A stretch of 64,000 nucleotides of DNA, from contig NZ_CP050831.1 of the NCBI RefSeq assembly GCF_012113595.1, positions 6,696,001 to 6,760,000 of the forward strand, written 5' to 3'. Below the pieces are notes generated by a model that made no database searches, had not been told where the DNA came from, and saw nothing but the letters and a program-made list of their open reading frames with translations. The stretch comes from Bacteroides faecium. GTDB lineage: Bacteria; Bacteroidota; Bacteroidia; Bacteroidales; Bacteroidaceae. Numbering within the stretch: the first letter of the stretch is position 1; each line of letters begins with the position of its first letter. Of the stretch, positions 44,449-53,037 are shown in pieces. The position numbers and the translations under genes are program-made.

Positions 44449-46179
44449 ATGAATATACTAGAACTAAGTGAACAGGAAATCATTCGACGCAACAGCCTGA
44501 ATGAGCTTCGTGCAATGGGTATCGACCCATACCCTGCAGCAGAGTATGTAACCAATGCTTTCTCTACAGACATTAAAGCTGAATTCAAAGACGAGGACGA
44601 GCCGCGCCAGGTTTCCGTAGCCGGACGTATCATGAGCCGCCGCGTAATGGGTAAAGCTTCTTTTATCGAATTACAGGACTCCAAAGGTCGCATCCAGGTG
44701 TACATCACCCGTGACGACATCTGTCCGGGAGAAGACAAGGAACTGTACAACGCTGTATTCAAACGCCTGCTCGACTTAGGTGATTTTGTAGGTATCGAAG
44801 GCTTCGTGTTCCGCACGCAGATGGGTGAAATCAGCATCCATGCAAAGAAGCTGACTGTACTCGCCAAGTCTCTCAAACCGCTGCCTATCGTAAAATATAA
44901 GGACGGCGTAGCTTACGACTCTTTTGAAGACCCCGAACTCCGTTATCGCCAACGTTATGTTGACCTGGTGGTAAACGACGGCGTAAAAGAAACATTCCTG
45001 AAGCGCGCCACCGTAGTGAAAACAATGCGCAGCGTTCTCGATGAAGCCGGATACACAGAAGTGGAAACTCCTATCCTTCAATCTATTGCCGGCGGAGCAA
45101 GCGCACGCCCGTTCATCACGCACCATAACTCACTGGATATTGACCTTTATCTGCGTATCGCAACAGAGCTTTATCTGAAGAGACTGATTGTAGGTGGTTT
45201 TGAAGGTGTATATGAAATAGGTAAGAACTTCCGTAACGAAGGTATGGACAAAACCCATAATCCGGAATTTACCTGTATGGAACTTTATGTTCAGTACAAG
45301 GATTACAACTGGATGATGAACTTCACCGAACAGTTGTTGGAACGCATCTGTATGGCTGTGAACGGCTGTACGGAAAGCGTTGTTGACGGAAAGACTATCA
45401 GTTTCAAGGCTCCTTACCGCCGTCTGCCTATCCTCGATGCTATCAAGGAAAAGACAGGATACGACCTGAACGGCAAGAGCGAAGAAGAAATCCGCCAGGT
45501 GTGCAAGGAACTGAAGATGGAAGAAATCGACGACACGATGGGTAAAGGCAAGCTGATTGATGAAATCTTCGGAGAGTTCTGCGAAGGTACTTATATACAG
45601 CCGACTTTCATCACCGATTATCCGGTGGAAATGTCTCCGCTGACCAAGATGCACCGTTCCAAGCCGGGACTGACTGAACGTTTTGAATTGATGGTGAACG
45701 GTAAGGAGTTGGCGAACGCCTACTCGGAATTGAACGACCCGCTCGACCAGGAAGAACGTTTCAAGGAACAGATGCGTCTGGCTGACAAGGGAGACGACGA
45801 AGCAATGATTATCGACCAGGACTTCCTGCGTTCTTTACAATATGGCATGCCTCCTACATCGGGTATCGGTATCGGTATCGACCGTCTGGTTATGTTAATG
45901 ACAGGTCAGACTACTATTCAGGAAGTGTTATTCTTCCCGCAAATGCGCCCGGAAAAGGTAGTGAAGAAAGACGCAGCCGCCAAATACATGGAACTGGGTA
46001 TAGCTGAAGACTGGGTGCCTGTTATTCAGAAAGCCGGCTACAACACCGTAGAAGACATGAAAGATGTCAATGCGCAGAAGCTACACCAGGACATCTGCGG
46101 CATCAACAAGAAATACAAATTAGAGCTGACCAGTCCGTCGGTAAACGATGTAACTGAATGGATACAGAAAATTAAATAA
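44449..46179 (+). CDS. lysS: Lysyl-tRNA synthetase (class II)
   Basis: The 576-residue enzyme has an N-terminal OB-fold anticodon-binding domain (about residues 55-150, VAGRIMSRRVMGKASFIELQ) and the class II catalytic core. Motif 2 is seen around FRNEGMDKTHNPEFTCMELY and motif 3 at GIGIGIDRLVMLMTG. A C-terminal extension of about 70 residues (VVKKDAAAKYMELGIAEDWV onward) is longer than in E. coli LysS and is seen in Bacteroidetes. It charges tRNA-Lys. First gene of an operon with gpsA and pgi. Confidence 0.98.
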   Translation: MNILELSEQEIIRRNSLNELRAMGIDPYPAAEYVTNAFSTDIKAEFKDEDEPRQVSVAGRIMSRRVMGKASFIELQDSKGRIQVYITRDDICPGEDKELYNAVFKRLLDLGDFVGIEGFVFRTQMGEISIHAKKLTVLAKSLKPLPIVKYKDGVAYDSFEDPELRYRQRYVDLVVNDGVKETFLKRATVVKTMRSVLDEAGYTEVETPILQSIAGGASARPFITHHNSLDIDLYLRIATELYLKRLIVGGFEGVYEIGKNFRNEGMDKTHNPEFTCMELYVQYKDYNWMMNFTEQLLERICMAVNGCTESVVDGKTISFKAPYRRLPILDAIKEKTGYDLNGKSEEEIRQVCKELKMEEIDDTMGKGKLIDEIFGEFCEGTYIQPTFITDYPVEMSPLTKMHRSKPGLTERFELMVNGKELANAYSELNDPLDQEERFKEQMRLADKGDDEAMIIDQDFLRSLQYGMPPTSGIGIGIDRLVMLMTGQTTIQEVLFFPQMRPEKVVKKDAAAKYMELGIAEDWVPVIQKAGYNTVEDMKDVNAQKLHQDICGINKKYKLELTSPSVNDVTEWIQKIK

Positions 46180-46202
46180 GTTCTTCATCCAAAACCATAC
46201 AA

Positions 46203-47198
46203 ATGAAATTACCCGGTAAGATAGCGATAATGGGCGGTGGAAGTTGGGCCACAGCTATTGCGAAGATGTGTCTGGCTCAAGAAGACTCTATCAATTGGTA
46301 TATGCGACGCGACGACCGCATCGCCGATTTCAAGAGATTGGGGCACAATCCGGCTTATCTGACAGGAGTGAAATTCGATACCAAGCGTATCTCTTTCAGT
46401 TCCAACATCAATGATGTTGTGAAAGAATCGGATACGCTGATTTTCGTCACTCCTTCCCCTTATCTGAAGGCTCACTTGAAAAAGCTGAAAACGAAGATAA
46501 AGGATAAGTTCATCATCACCGCTATCAAAGGAATCGTACCCGACGATAATATTATTGTATCAGAATACTTCACCAGGGAATATGGCGTACCACCCGAAAA
46601 CATAGCTGTACTGGCAGGGCCCTGCCACGCGGAAGAAGTTGCCTTGGAACGCCTTTCTTATCTGACCATTGCCTGCCCGGACAAAGACAAAGCACGTATC
46701 TTCGCGCGCCGTCTGGGAAGCAGTTTTATCAAGACCTCTGTTAGTGACGACGTATCGGGTATCGAATATAGTTCGGTACTCAAAAACGTGTATGCCATCG
46801 CCGCCGGCATTTGCAGCGGACTGAAATATGGCGATAACTTCCAGGCTGTACTGATTTCCAATGCTATCCAGGAGATGAACCGTTTCCTGAATACGGTGCA
46901 CCCGCTGAACAGAAACGTAGATGAATCTGTTTATCTCGGTGACTTGCTGGTGACGGGATACTCCAACTTCAGCCGTAACCGGACATTCGGCACGATGATA
47001 GGGAAAGGATATTCCGTAAAGAGTGCGCAGATTGAAATGGAGATGATTGCCGAAGGTTACTATGGTACGAAGTGTATCAAGGAAATCAACAAGCATCATC
47101 ATGTCAATATGCCGATACTGGACGCTGTGTACAACATCCTGTATGAACGTATCTCACCTATGATTGAGATTAAATTACTAACTGATTCTTTTAGATAA
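46203..47198 (+). CDS. gpsA: NAD(P)-dependent glycerol-3-phosphate dehydrogenase
   Basis: The 331-residue protein has the N-terminal dinucleotide-binding motif GGGSWATAIAKM, the AGPCHAEEVALERLSYL block, and the catalytic region YSSVLKNVYAIAAGICSGLK with the conserved Lys. It makes sn-glycerol-3-phosphate for phospholipids. It lies 23 bases after lysS and 18 before pgi. Confidence 0.97.
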   Translation: MKLPGKIAIMGGGSWATAIAKMCLAQEDSINWYMRRDDRIADFKRLGHNPAYLTGVKFDTKRISFSSNINDVVKESDTLIFVTPSPYLKAHLKKLKTKIKDKFIITAIKGIVPDDNIIVSEYFTREYGVPPENIAVLAGPCHAEEVALERLSYLTIACPDKDKARIFARRLGSSFIKTSVSDDVSGIEYSSVLKNVYAIAAGICSGLKYGDNFQAVLISNAIQEMNRFLNTVHPLNRNVDESVYLGDLLVTGYSNFSRNRTFGTMIGKGYSVKSAQIEMEMIAEGYYGTKCIKEINKHHHVNMPILDAVYNILYERISPMIEIKLLTDSFR

Positions 47199-47216
47199 CC
47201 TTTAAACAAGAAAGAT

Positions 47217-48554
47217 ATGATTAGCTTGAACATTGAAAAAACATTTGGATTCATCTCCAAAGAAAAGGTTTTTGCCTACGAAGCTGAAGTAAAAGCCGCA
47301 CAGGAAATGCTTGAAAAAGGAACGGGCAAAGGAAATGACTTCTTAGGATGGTTACACCTGCCTTCTTCCATCACCAAAGAACATCTGGCTGATTTGAACG
47401 CTACCGCAAAAGTATTGAGAGATAATTGCGAAGTGGTAATCGTTGCCGGTATCGGTGGCAGCTACTTGGGTGCACGTGCTGTTATCGAGGCTTTGTCCAA
47501 CAGCTTCACTTGGTTGCAGGAAAAGAAAACGGCTCCTGTCATGATTTATGCCGGACACAATATCAGCGAAGATTATCTGTATGAGCTCACTGAATATCTG
47601 AAAGATAAGAAATTCGGTGTTATCAATATCTCTAAATCGGGAACTACTACCGAAACTGCGCTTGCTTTCCGTTTGCTGAAGAAGCAATGTGAAGACCAAC
47701 GCGGCAAAGAAACTGCAAAACAAGTAATCGTTGCCGTAACAGACGCCAAGAAAGGTGCTGCACGTGTTACTGCCGACAAGGAAGGTTACAAAACATTCAT
47801 CATCCCTGATAATGTAGGCGGACGTTTCTCTGTACTGACTCCGGTTGGTTTGCTGCCGATTGCTGTTGCCGGATTCGACATTGATAAATTGGTGGCCGGT
47901 GCTGCCGACATGGAGAAAGCATGTGGCGCAGACGTTCCGTTTGCCGAAAACCCTGCTGCTATCTACGCTGCTACCCGTAACGAACTGTACAGAAACGGAA
48001 AGAAAATCGAAATCCTCGTCAACTTCTGCCCGAAACTGCATTATGTAAGCGAATGGTGGAAACAGCTTTACGGTGAATCTGAAGGTAAGGACAATAAGGG
48101 TATTTTCCCTGCATCAGTAGACTTCTCTACCGACCTTCACTCTATGGGCCAATGGATTCAGGAAGGCGAACGTTCTATCTTCGAAACTGTCATCTCACTG
48201 GATAAGGTAGACCATAAACTGGAAGTTCCTTCTGACGAAGCCAACCTCGACGGTCTGAATTTCCTTGCCGGCAAGCGTGTGGACGAAGTGAACAAGATGG
48301 CTGAACTCGGTACTCAGCTAGCTCACGTAGACGGTGGCGTACCTAATATGCGTATCGTTCTTCCTTCATTGAGCGAGTACAATATCGGTGGTTTGCTGTA
48401 TTTCTTCGAAAAGGCTTGCGGTATCAGCGGTTATCTGCTGGGCGTGAATCCGTTCAACCAACCGGGCGTAGAAGCATACAAGAAGAATATGTTTGCTTTG
48501 CTTGACAAACCGGGTTACGAAGAAGAGTCTAAAGCGATTCGTGCTAAACTGTAA
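47217..48554 (+). CDS. pgi: Glucose-6-phosphate isomerase
   Basis: The 445-residue enzyme belongs to the shorter Bacillus-like PGI type (E. coli has about 549). Seen are VVIVAGIGGSYLGARAVIEA, INISKSGTTTETALAFRLLK and the C-terminal YFFEKACGISGYLLGVNPF followed by NQPGVEAYK. It interconverts glucose-6-phosphate and fructose-6-phosphate. A strong terminator follows. Confidence 0.98.
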   Translation: MISLNIEKTFGFISKEKVFAYEAEVKAAQEMLEKGTGKGNDFLGWLHLPSSITKEHLADLNATAKVLRDNCEVVIVAGIGGSYLGARAVIEALSNSFTWLQEKKTAPVMIYAGHNISEDYLYELTEYLKDKKFGVINISKSGTTTETALAFRLLKKQCEDQRGKETAKQVIVAVTDAKKGAARVTADKEGYKTFIIPDNVGGRFSVLTPVGLLPIAVAGFDIDKLVAGAADMEKACGADVPFAENPAAIYAATRNELYRNGKKIEILVNFCPKLHYVSEWWKQLYGESEGKDNKGIFPASVDFSTDLHSMGQWIQEGERSIFETVISLDKVDHKLEVPSDEANLDGLNFLAGKRVDEVNKMAELGTQLAHVDGGVPNMRIVLPSLSEYNIGGLLYFFEKACGISGYLLGVNPFNQPGVEAYKKNMFALLDKPGYEEESKAIRAKL

Positions 48555-48573
48555 TAAAATAAAGTCTATATAT

Positions 48574-48612
48574 AAAAAAAGAAGCGATTTTCTGTAAATC
48601 GCTTCTTTTTTT
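48574..48612 (+). terminator. Terminator of lysS-gpsA-pgi
   Basis: Perfect arms AAAGAAGCGATTT and AAATCGCTTCTTT with a 5-base loop, bordered by A and T runs so it can work on both strands. Confidence 0.93.
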
Positions 48613-48652
48613 ATATTCTATACTCAAGTCGTTTTATACTTTTTCGTTACCT

Positions 48653-49165
48653 TTATTCTTCTTTTTCATCATCGACTTTTGTTTTTAAGCCGATTTCCTC
48701 TTGCGCACCTTCACATTCAGCTTTAGAGGAAAGATAGAATTCCAGTCTTACATCACCGTTCTTATCCACATGTGCAATGCTAGCCCGCACCATGATTCTG
48801 GTCTGCGTCACACCATCTTTAAAACGAAGTTGACCATTCTCTTCATCCGTCAGATTTCCTTCGGTAGACACTTCGGTCTTCTGATAGACGAGTTTGGTAG
48901 ACAATGTCTCATCATTATCTTTCTGAAGTTTGAAAGTTTTCAATTCAGAGCCGTTTCCATCCAAAAGTAAAAGAGCCTTTACCTCGTCTCCCACTTTCAG
49001 AGCCGGCAGCTCATCCATCTTATTGGCATAGTCTTCTTCTTTTGCACTATCACTATTCGATTCAGCCTTCACGTATAGCTTCTCGATTTTAATCACAGGA
49101 CTTTCCCCACTATTGGAACAAGCGCCTAAAAACAATGGTAGCAACAATAATACTCTCTTTTTCAT
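48653..49165 (-). CDS. Small lipoprotein of unknown function
   Basis: The 170-residue product has a short signal with lipobox LGACSNSG (Cys16). The mature part is acidic and beta-rich (LKVGDEVKALLLLDGNGSEL, TRIMVRASIAHVDKNGDVRL). The C-terminus EEIGLKTKVDDEKEE is highly charged. It resembles the many Bacteroides lipoproteins of the DUF5035 kind, but I am not sure of the family. It is convergent with the pgi operon. Confidence 0.75.
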   Translation of the reverse strand: MKKRVLLLLPLFLGACSNSGESPVIKIEKLYVKAESNSDSAKEEDYANKMDELPALKVGDEVKALLLLDGNGSELKTFKLQKDNDETLSTKLVYQKTEVSTEGNLTDEENGQLRFKDGVTQTRIMVRASIAHVDKNGDVRLEFYLSSKAECEGAQEEIGLKTKVDDEKEE

Positions 49166-49297
49166 GCTATCGTCGAGTTTATAACGCTACAAAAATACAC
49201 ATAATCTTCTAAACAGCAAATATTTGTGTAGTTAATCACATAACAGCCTTGTTTACAACTATCTTGCCATTCTACTTCATCTCTCATTTTTTATCGT

Positions 49298-49305
49298 TAT
49301 CTTTG
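49298..49305 (+). promoter_or_regulatory. -7 box of the duplicated-domain lipoprotein gene
   Basis: TATCTTTG, 50 bases upstream of ATG 49356. Confidence 0.6.
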
Positions 49306-49355
49306 CCTCGTATATGGGGATGATTTAAAACGACTCAACTTAAAAAAATAATAGA

Positions 49356-50165
49356 ATGGAACGGAATTTATTAAAGAAATCCTACGGATTCGTGTTGCTA
49401 TGTAGCTTGTTATTATTGACGTTGTCAATCAGTAGTTGCCAGGAAAGCAAACTCAAAGCAGTAGTTGCTATTGCAAACAAACAATGCCCAATGGATATGG
49501 GAGAAGTCGGCACCATTACCAGCATCATCTATGACGGGAGCAATGTGGTGTACACGCTCAACATGAACGAGAGCATTACCGATATAGCCATCTTGAAGGA
49601 CAATCCCGAAAGCATGAAAGAGTCCATAAAGATTATGTTCCGGAATCCGGCGAAGGATGTCAAAGAGATGCTTAAACTGGTAGCCGAATGTAACGCAGGA
49701 CTCCAAATGAAGTTTGTAGGGAAAGACTCCGGCGCAGAGGCAGTTTGCGAACTCACTTCCGAGGAAGTGAAAGAAGTTCTCAAGGCAGAATCCGACCCGT
49801 CACAAAGCGAACGTGCCAAACTTGAGGCGCAACTGAAAATGGCAAATCTGCAATTCCCGATGCAAGCCAGCGAAGAAATCGTTATAGAAAAAATTGAACT
49901 CAGTGACGAATCAGTTGTTTATATCTGCAAAGTAGATGAAGACGCATGCCCCATCAGCCAGATTGAAGCAAATGCGGGAGAGGTGAAAAAGGGAATTGTT
50001 GCCAACTTGGCAGCACAGTCCGACCCGGCAACTCAGGTATTCTTGAAAACCTGCATCAATAATGATAAAAGCGTAGCTTACAGATATATCGGAACGAAAT
50101 CGGGCAATCACTATGATGTAGTCATCACCCTGCCCGAACTGAAGAAAATGATAATAAAAAAATAA
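49356..50165 (+). CDS. Lipoprotein with two tandem copies of an unknown domain
   Basis: The 269-residue product has a signal with lipobox ISSCQES (Cys28). The mature protein is an internal duplication. Repeat 1 (about 35-140) starts AIANKQCPMDMGEVGTITSI and contains FVGKDSGAEAVCELTSEEVK; repeat 2 (about 158-265) starts MANLQFPMQASEEIVIEKIE and contains YIGTKSGNHYDVVITLPELK. Both halves share the pattern ANxQxPM, then IxxIxxxxxxVVYxxxxxE/D, then Y/FxGxxSG, then the ELK/EVK end. I do not recognise the family. It is followed 34 bases later by a HAD-family gene. Confidence 0.78.
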   Translation: MERNLLKKSYGFVLLCSLLLLTLSISSCQESKLKAVVAIANKQCPMDMGEVGTITSIIYDGSNVVYTLNMNESITDIAILKDNPESMKESIKIMFRNPAKDVKEMLKLVAECNAGLQMKFVGKDSGAEAVCELTSEEVKEVLKAESDPSQSERAKLEAQLKMANLQFPMQASEEIVIEKIELSDESVVYICKVDEDACPISQIEANAGEVKKGIVANLAAQSDPATQVFLKTCINNDKSVAYRYIGTKSGNHYDVVITLPELKKMIIKK

Positions 50166-50199
50166 GTATTACGAAAAAAGATTCTACGACGTACTAAGT

Positions 50200-50883
50200 A
50201 TGAAAAAGAAACTGAAAGCCGTCCTGTTCGACATGGATGGCGTACTTTTCAACTCTATGCCCTACCATTCCGAAGCCTGGCATAAAGTAATGAAATCTCA
50301 CGGGCTCACTCTCAGCCGCGAAGAAGCGTATATGCACGAAGGACGGACGGGAGCTGCTACTATCAACATCGTGTTCCAACGTGAACTGGGCAGGGAAGCT
50401 ACCCAGAAAGAAATAGAAAGTATCTATCAGGAGAAAAGTGTCCTGTTCAATTCGTATGCGGAAGCGGAACGTATGCCCGGTGCATGGGAGTTATTACAAA
50501 AAATAAAGAGTGAAGGACTGGTTCCTATGGTAGTGACCGGTTCGGGACAGTTATCGCTGCTCGAGCGATTGGAGCACAACTTTCCGGGAATGTTCAAAAA
50601 GGAGTTGATGGTTACGGCTTTCGATGTGAAATACGGAAAGCCACATCCTGAACCTTATCTGATGGCGCTAAAAAAAGGCGGATTGAAAGCGGATGAAGCC
50701 GTTGTCATAGAAAACGCTCCGTTAGGAGTGGAAGCCGGACATAAGGCGGGTATCTTCACTATTGCCGTCAACACGGGGCCACTGAACGGACAGGTATTGC
50801 TGGATGCGGGAGCTGATTTATTGTTCCCTTCCATGCAAGCGCTTTGCGAAGCCTGGGATAGAACTTTTCAAGAAAGATTTTGA
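50200..50883 (+). CDS. HAD-superfamily hydrolase, beta-phosphoglucomutase-like
   Basis: The 227-residue protein shows HAD motif I FDMDGVLFNS (Asp11, Asp13), motif II VVTGSG, the motif III Lys in KYGKPHPEPY and motif IV VIENAPLGVEAG. The first residue of the usual DD/ED pair in motif IV is replaced here by Asn, which is often seen in this group. An alpha-helical cap lies between motifs I and II. Likely a sugar-phosphate phosphatase or phosphomutase of unknown substrate. Confidence 0.88.
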   Translation: MKKKLKAVLFDMDGVLFNSMPYHSEAWHKVMKSHGLTLSREEAYMHEGRTGAATINIVFQRELGREATQKEIESIYQEKSVLFNSYAEAERMPGAWELLQKIKSEGLVPMVVTGSGQLSLLERLEHNFPGMFKKELMVTAFDVKYGKPHPEPYLMALKKGGLKADEAVVIENAPLGVEAGHKAGIFTIAVNTGPLNGQVLLDAGADLLFPSMQALCEAWDRTFQERF

Positions 50884-50989
50884 CCCGATAATCATTTATA
50901 GTCAAAATTGGAAATAAAGTAGTAATTTTCGAACATTATATTCCAATAAAAGCGAACATATTTGCAAGCAATTAAAACGTTTAGCAATT

Positions 50990-53032
50990 ATGAAATCGCT
51001 TAGAAAAGCTACTTTATTCATTACAGTGTGCCTTTTACTACTTTTCTCTTGTTCACCTTATCCTAAAGAAGTAGAAAAGGCACTTGCACTTTCCGGTAAC
51101 AATAAACAAGAACTAATCAAAGTTCTGGAGCATTATAAAGATAGCGACAACATCAAATTCGAAGCCGCCTGTTTTTTAATAGGTAATATGCCTTACCATA
51201 AGAGTAGAGTCAATTATACTCTTTCAGACAGATATTTCAGTTATTTCAAAAAAACAGATTCCATCTGCATTGCCAATCCATCTGTTATACCAAACGATTC
51301 TATAAAGCAAGTTCTAAGTAAACAATTCCATCTGATTGTACCATTGACAGAAAAGGCAAATTCAATACCCGACAACCAAATTATTGCCGCTAATTTTTTA
51401 ATAGAAAACATTGAACAGGCATTTTATGAATGGAGACATTCTCCTTTACTCAAATCTATTTCTTTCGAAGAATTTAAAGAATACATATTACCTTACCGGG
51501 TAGCAGACGAAGCGATAGTAGACAATAAAAGAATATTAAAGTCGATTATTTATTCACAACTGTCATCAAAAGGAATGGATGATATTCGAACTGTCATTGA
51601 TAATTTTAAAAAATATGTCCGTTTACAAAAAGATCTCAATAAGTACATCACTACCAAACATCATATAGGGCCTTTCGACTTATTTATGCCATCATTTAAA
51701 ATGGATTGCAAAAATCTAAGCATCAGAACCTGTCATTTTTTCCGTGCATGCGGGATTCCTGTTGCTTGCGAATTTACTCCACAATGGCCGGATAAAGACA
51801 GCAAACATTACTGGTGTGTTTCTCCTGATTCAAATGGCATACTACAACCTTATACACCGCCCTACAATAACTTAAGAGAAGATTGGCCAATGGACCTGAA
51901 ATACGCCGGGAAAGTATATCAAAAAACATTTGCCGCAATGAAAGACACTCCTTATTTCTTGAGAAATAAAGATGAAATTATTCCCGTTCCGTTTGATGTC
52001 CCCACTATAAAGGATGTTACTGACAGATATCATTCATGTACAGAACTAGCTTTATCTATAAATACACCTACCAATAATAACATAGCATATTTGGCATTTT
52101 TCAATACGTCAGGTGAGTTTATTCCAGTGGGCTGGGGGAAAATAAATAAAAGAAAAGGGGTAGCTGTATTCCAGAAAGTACCTATTAATATTCTATTTTT
52201 CCCTTGTTATATAGAAGATGACGGAAACATCACCCCATTCCATAATCCTGTTATACTTCAACAAGACTCCATATCTAAAGTAATAGTCTGTAACGAAACG
52301 AAATGCGATACTTCTCAAAAACTATCTATGCATCTGCTTCGTAAATACCCTTGTAAAAGACATCTACGCAGTTATAGAGAAAACTTCATTAACACCTGCT
52401 TATTAGGGAGCGACAACTGGAATGGTCCTTATGACACTTTACTAATAATTAAAAGTGTGCCTGAACCATATCTACAAGAGTATCGTTTCGAGAATCATAA
52501 AAAATACCGATTTTACAGGCTACAAGGCAATGGACGCCCCTTGGACATAGCAGAGCTTGAATTCCTAAATGAAGACGCAAACATGCATACATCAAGTTTA
52601 CCCACATCATTACCAATATTTACCATCGAAGAAAAAAACAAGAAGAATAACCATAAATTCAAAAAAATAGAAGGTACTCCCAAAGAAAACGGTTCACAAT
52701 ATATGAATCTGTTTGATGGAAAGCCCGACACTTACGCAAGATGGGGATTTTTTGGAATGGAATTCAAGCCTTCTGTACAGCTATCAAGTATTAGATTGCT
52801 GCCCAGAAATTCAATGAACACTATCGAGCCAGATAATCATTATCAATTATTATACTACAATAACCACCAATGGATGGAATTTAAGAATATCTGCCCGGAA
52901 TATCATTTCCTGGTTATTGATTCGATCCCTTCAAACACCATATACTGGTTAAGAAACCTAGACAAAGGAAAAGAAGAACTTCCTTTCTTTTATAAAGACG
53001 GCAAACAAATATTCATCAACGAATACATGTAA
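50990..53032 (+). CDS. Transglutaminase-like surface lipoprotein with discoidin-like C-terminus
   Basis: The 680-residue protein has a lipobox LLFSCSPYP (Cys21). A transglutaminase-core segment is seen at about residues 239-290: DCKNLSIRTCHFFRACGIPV with Cys240 as candidate nucleophile, and SKHYWCV with His273. A C-terminal F5/8-like (discoidin) beta region (about 490-650) contains MNLFDGKPDTYARWGFFGME. Similar proteins in Bacteroides are thought to act on or bind surface polymers; the substrate is not known. It is A+T-rich and starts a three- or four-gene accessory block; the next gene begins 5 bases after its stop. Confidence 0.78.
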   Translation: MKSLRKATLFITVCLLLLFSCSPYPKEVEKALALSGNNKQELIKVLEHYKDSDNIKFEAACFLIGNMPYHKSRVNYTLSDRYFSYFKKTDSICIANPSVIPNDSIKQVLSKQFHLIVPLTEKANSIPDNQIIAANFLIENIEQAFYEWRHSPLLKSISFEEFKEYILPYRVADEAIVDNKRILKSIIYSQLSSKGMDDIRTVIDNFKKYVRLQKDLNKYITTKHHIGPFDLFMPSFKMDCKNLSIRTCHFFRACGIPVACEFTPQWPDKDSKHYWCVSPDSNGILQPYTPPYNNLREDWPMDLKYAGKVYQKTFAAMKDTPYFLRNKDEIIPVPFDVPTIKDVTDRYHSCTELALSINTPTNNNIAYLAFFNTSGEFIPVGWGKINKRKGVAVFQKVPINILFFPCYIEDDGNITPFHNPVILQQDSISKVIVCNETKCDTSQKLSMHLLRKYPCKRHLRSYRENFINTCLLGSDNWNGPYDTLLIIKSVPEPYLQEYRFENHKKYRFYRLQGNGRPLDIAELEFLNEDANMHTSSLPTSLPIFTIEEKNKKNNHKFKKIEGTPKENGSQYMNLFDGKPDTYARWGFFGMEFKPSVQLSSIRLLPRNSMNTIEPDNHYQLLYYNNHQWMEFKNICPEYHFLVIDSIPSNTIYWLRNLDKGKEELPFFYKDGKQIFINEYM

Positions 53033-53037
53033 AAAGC

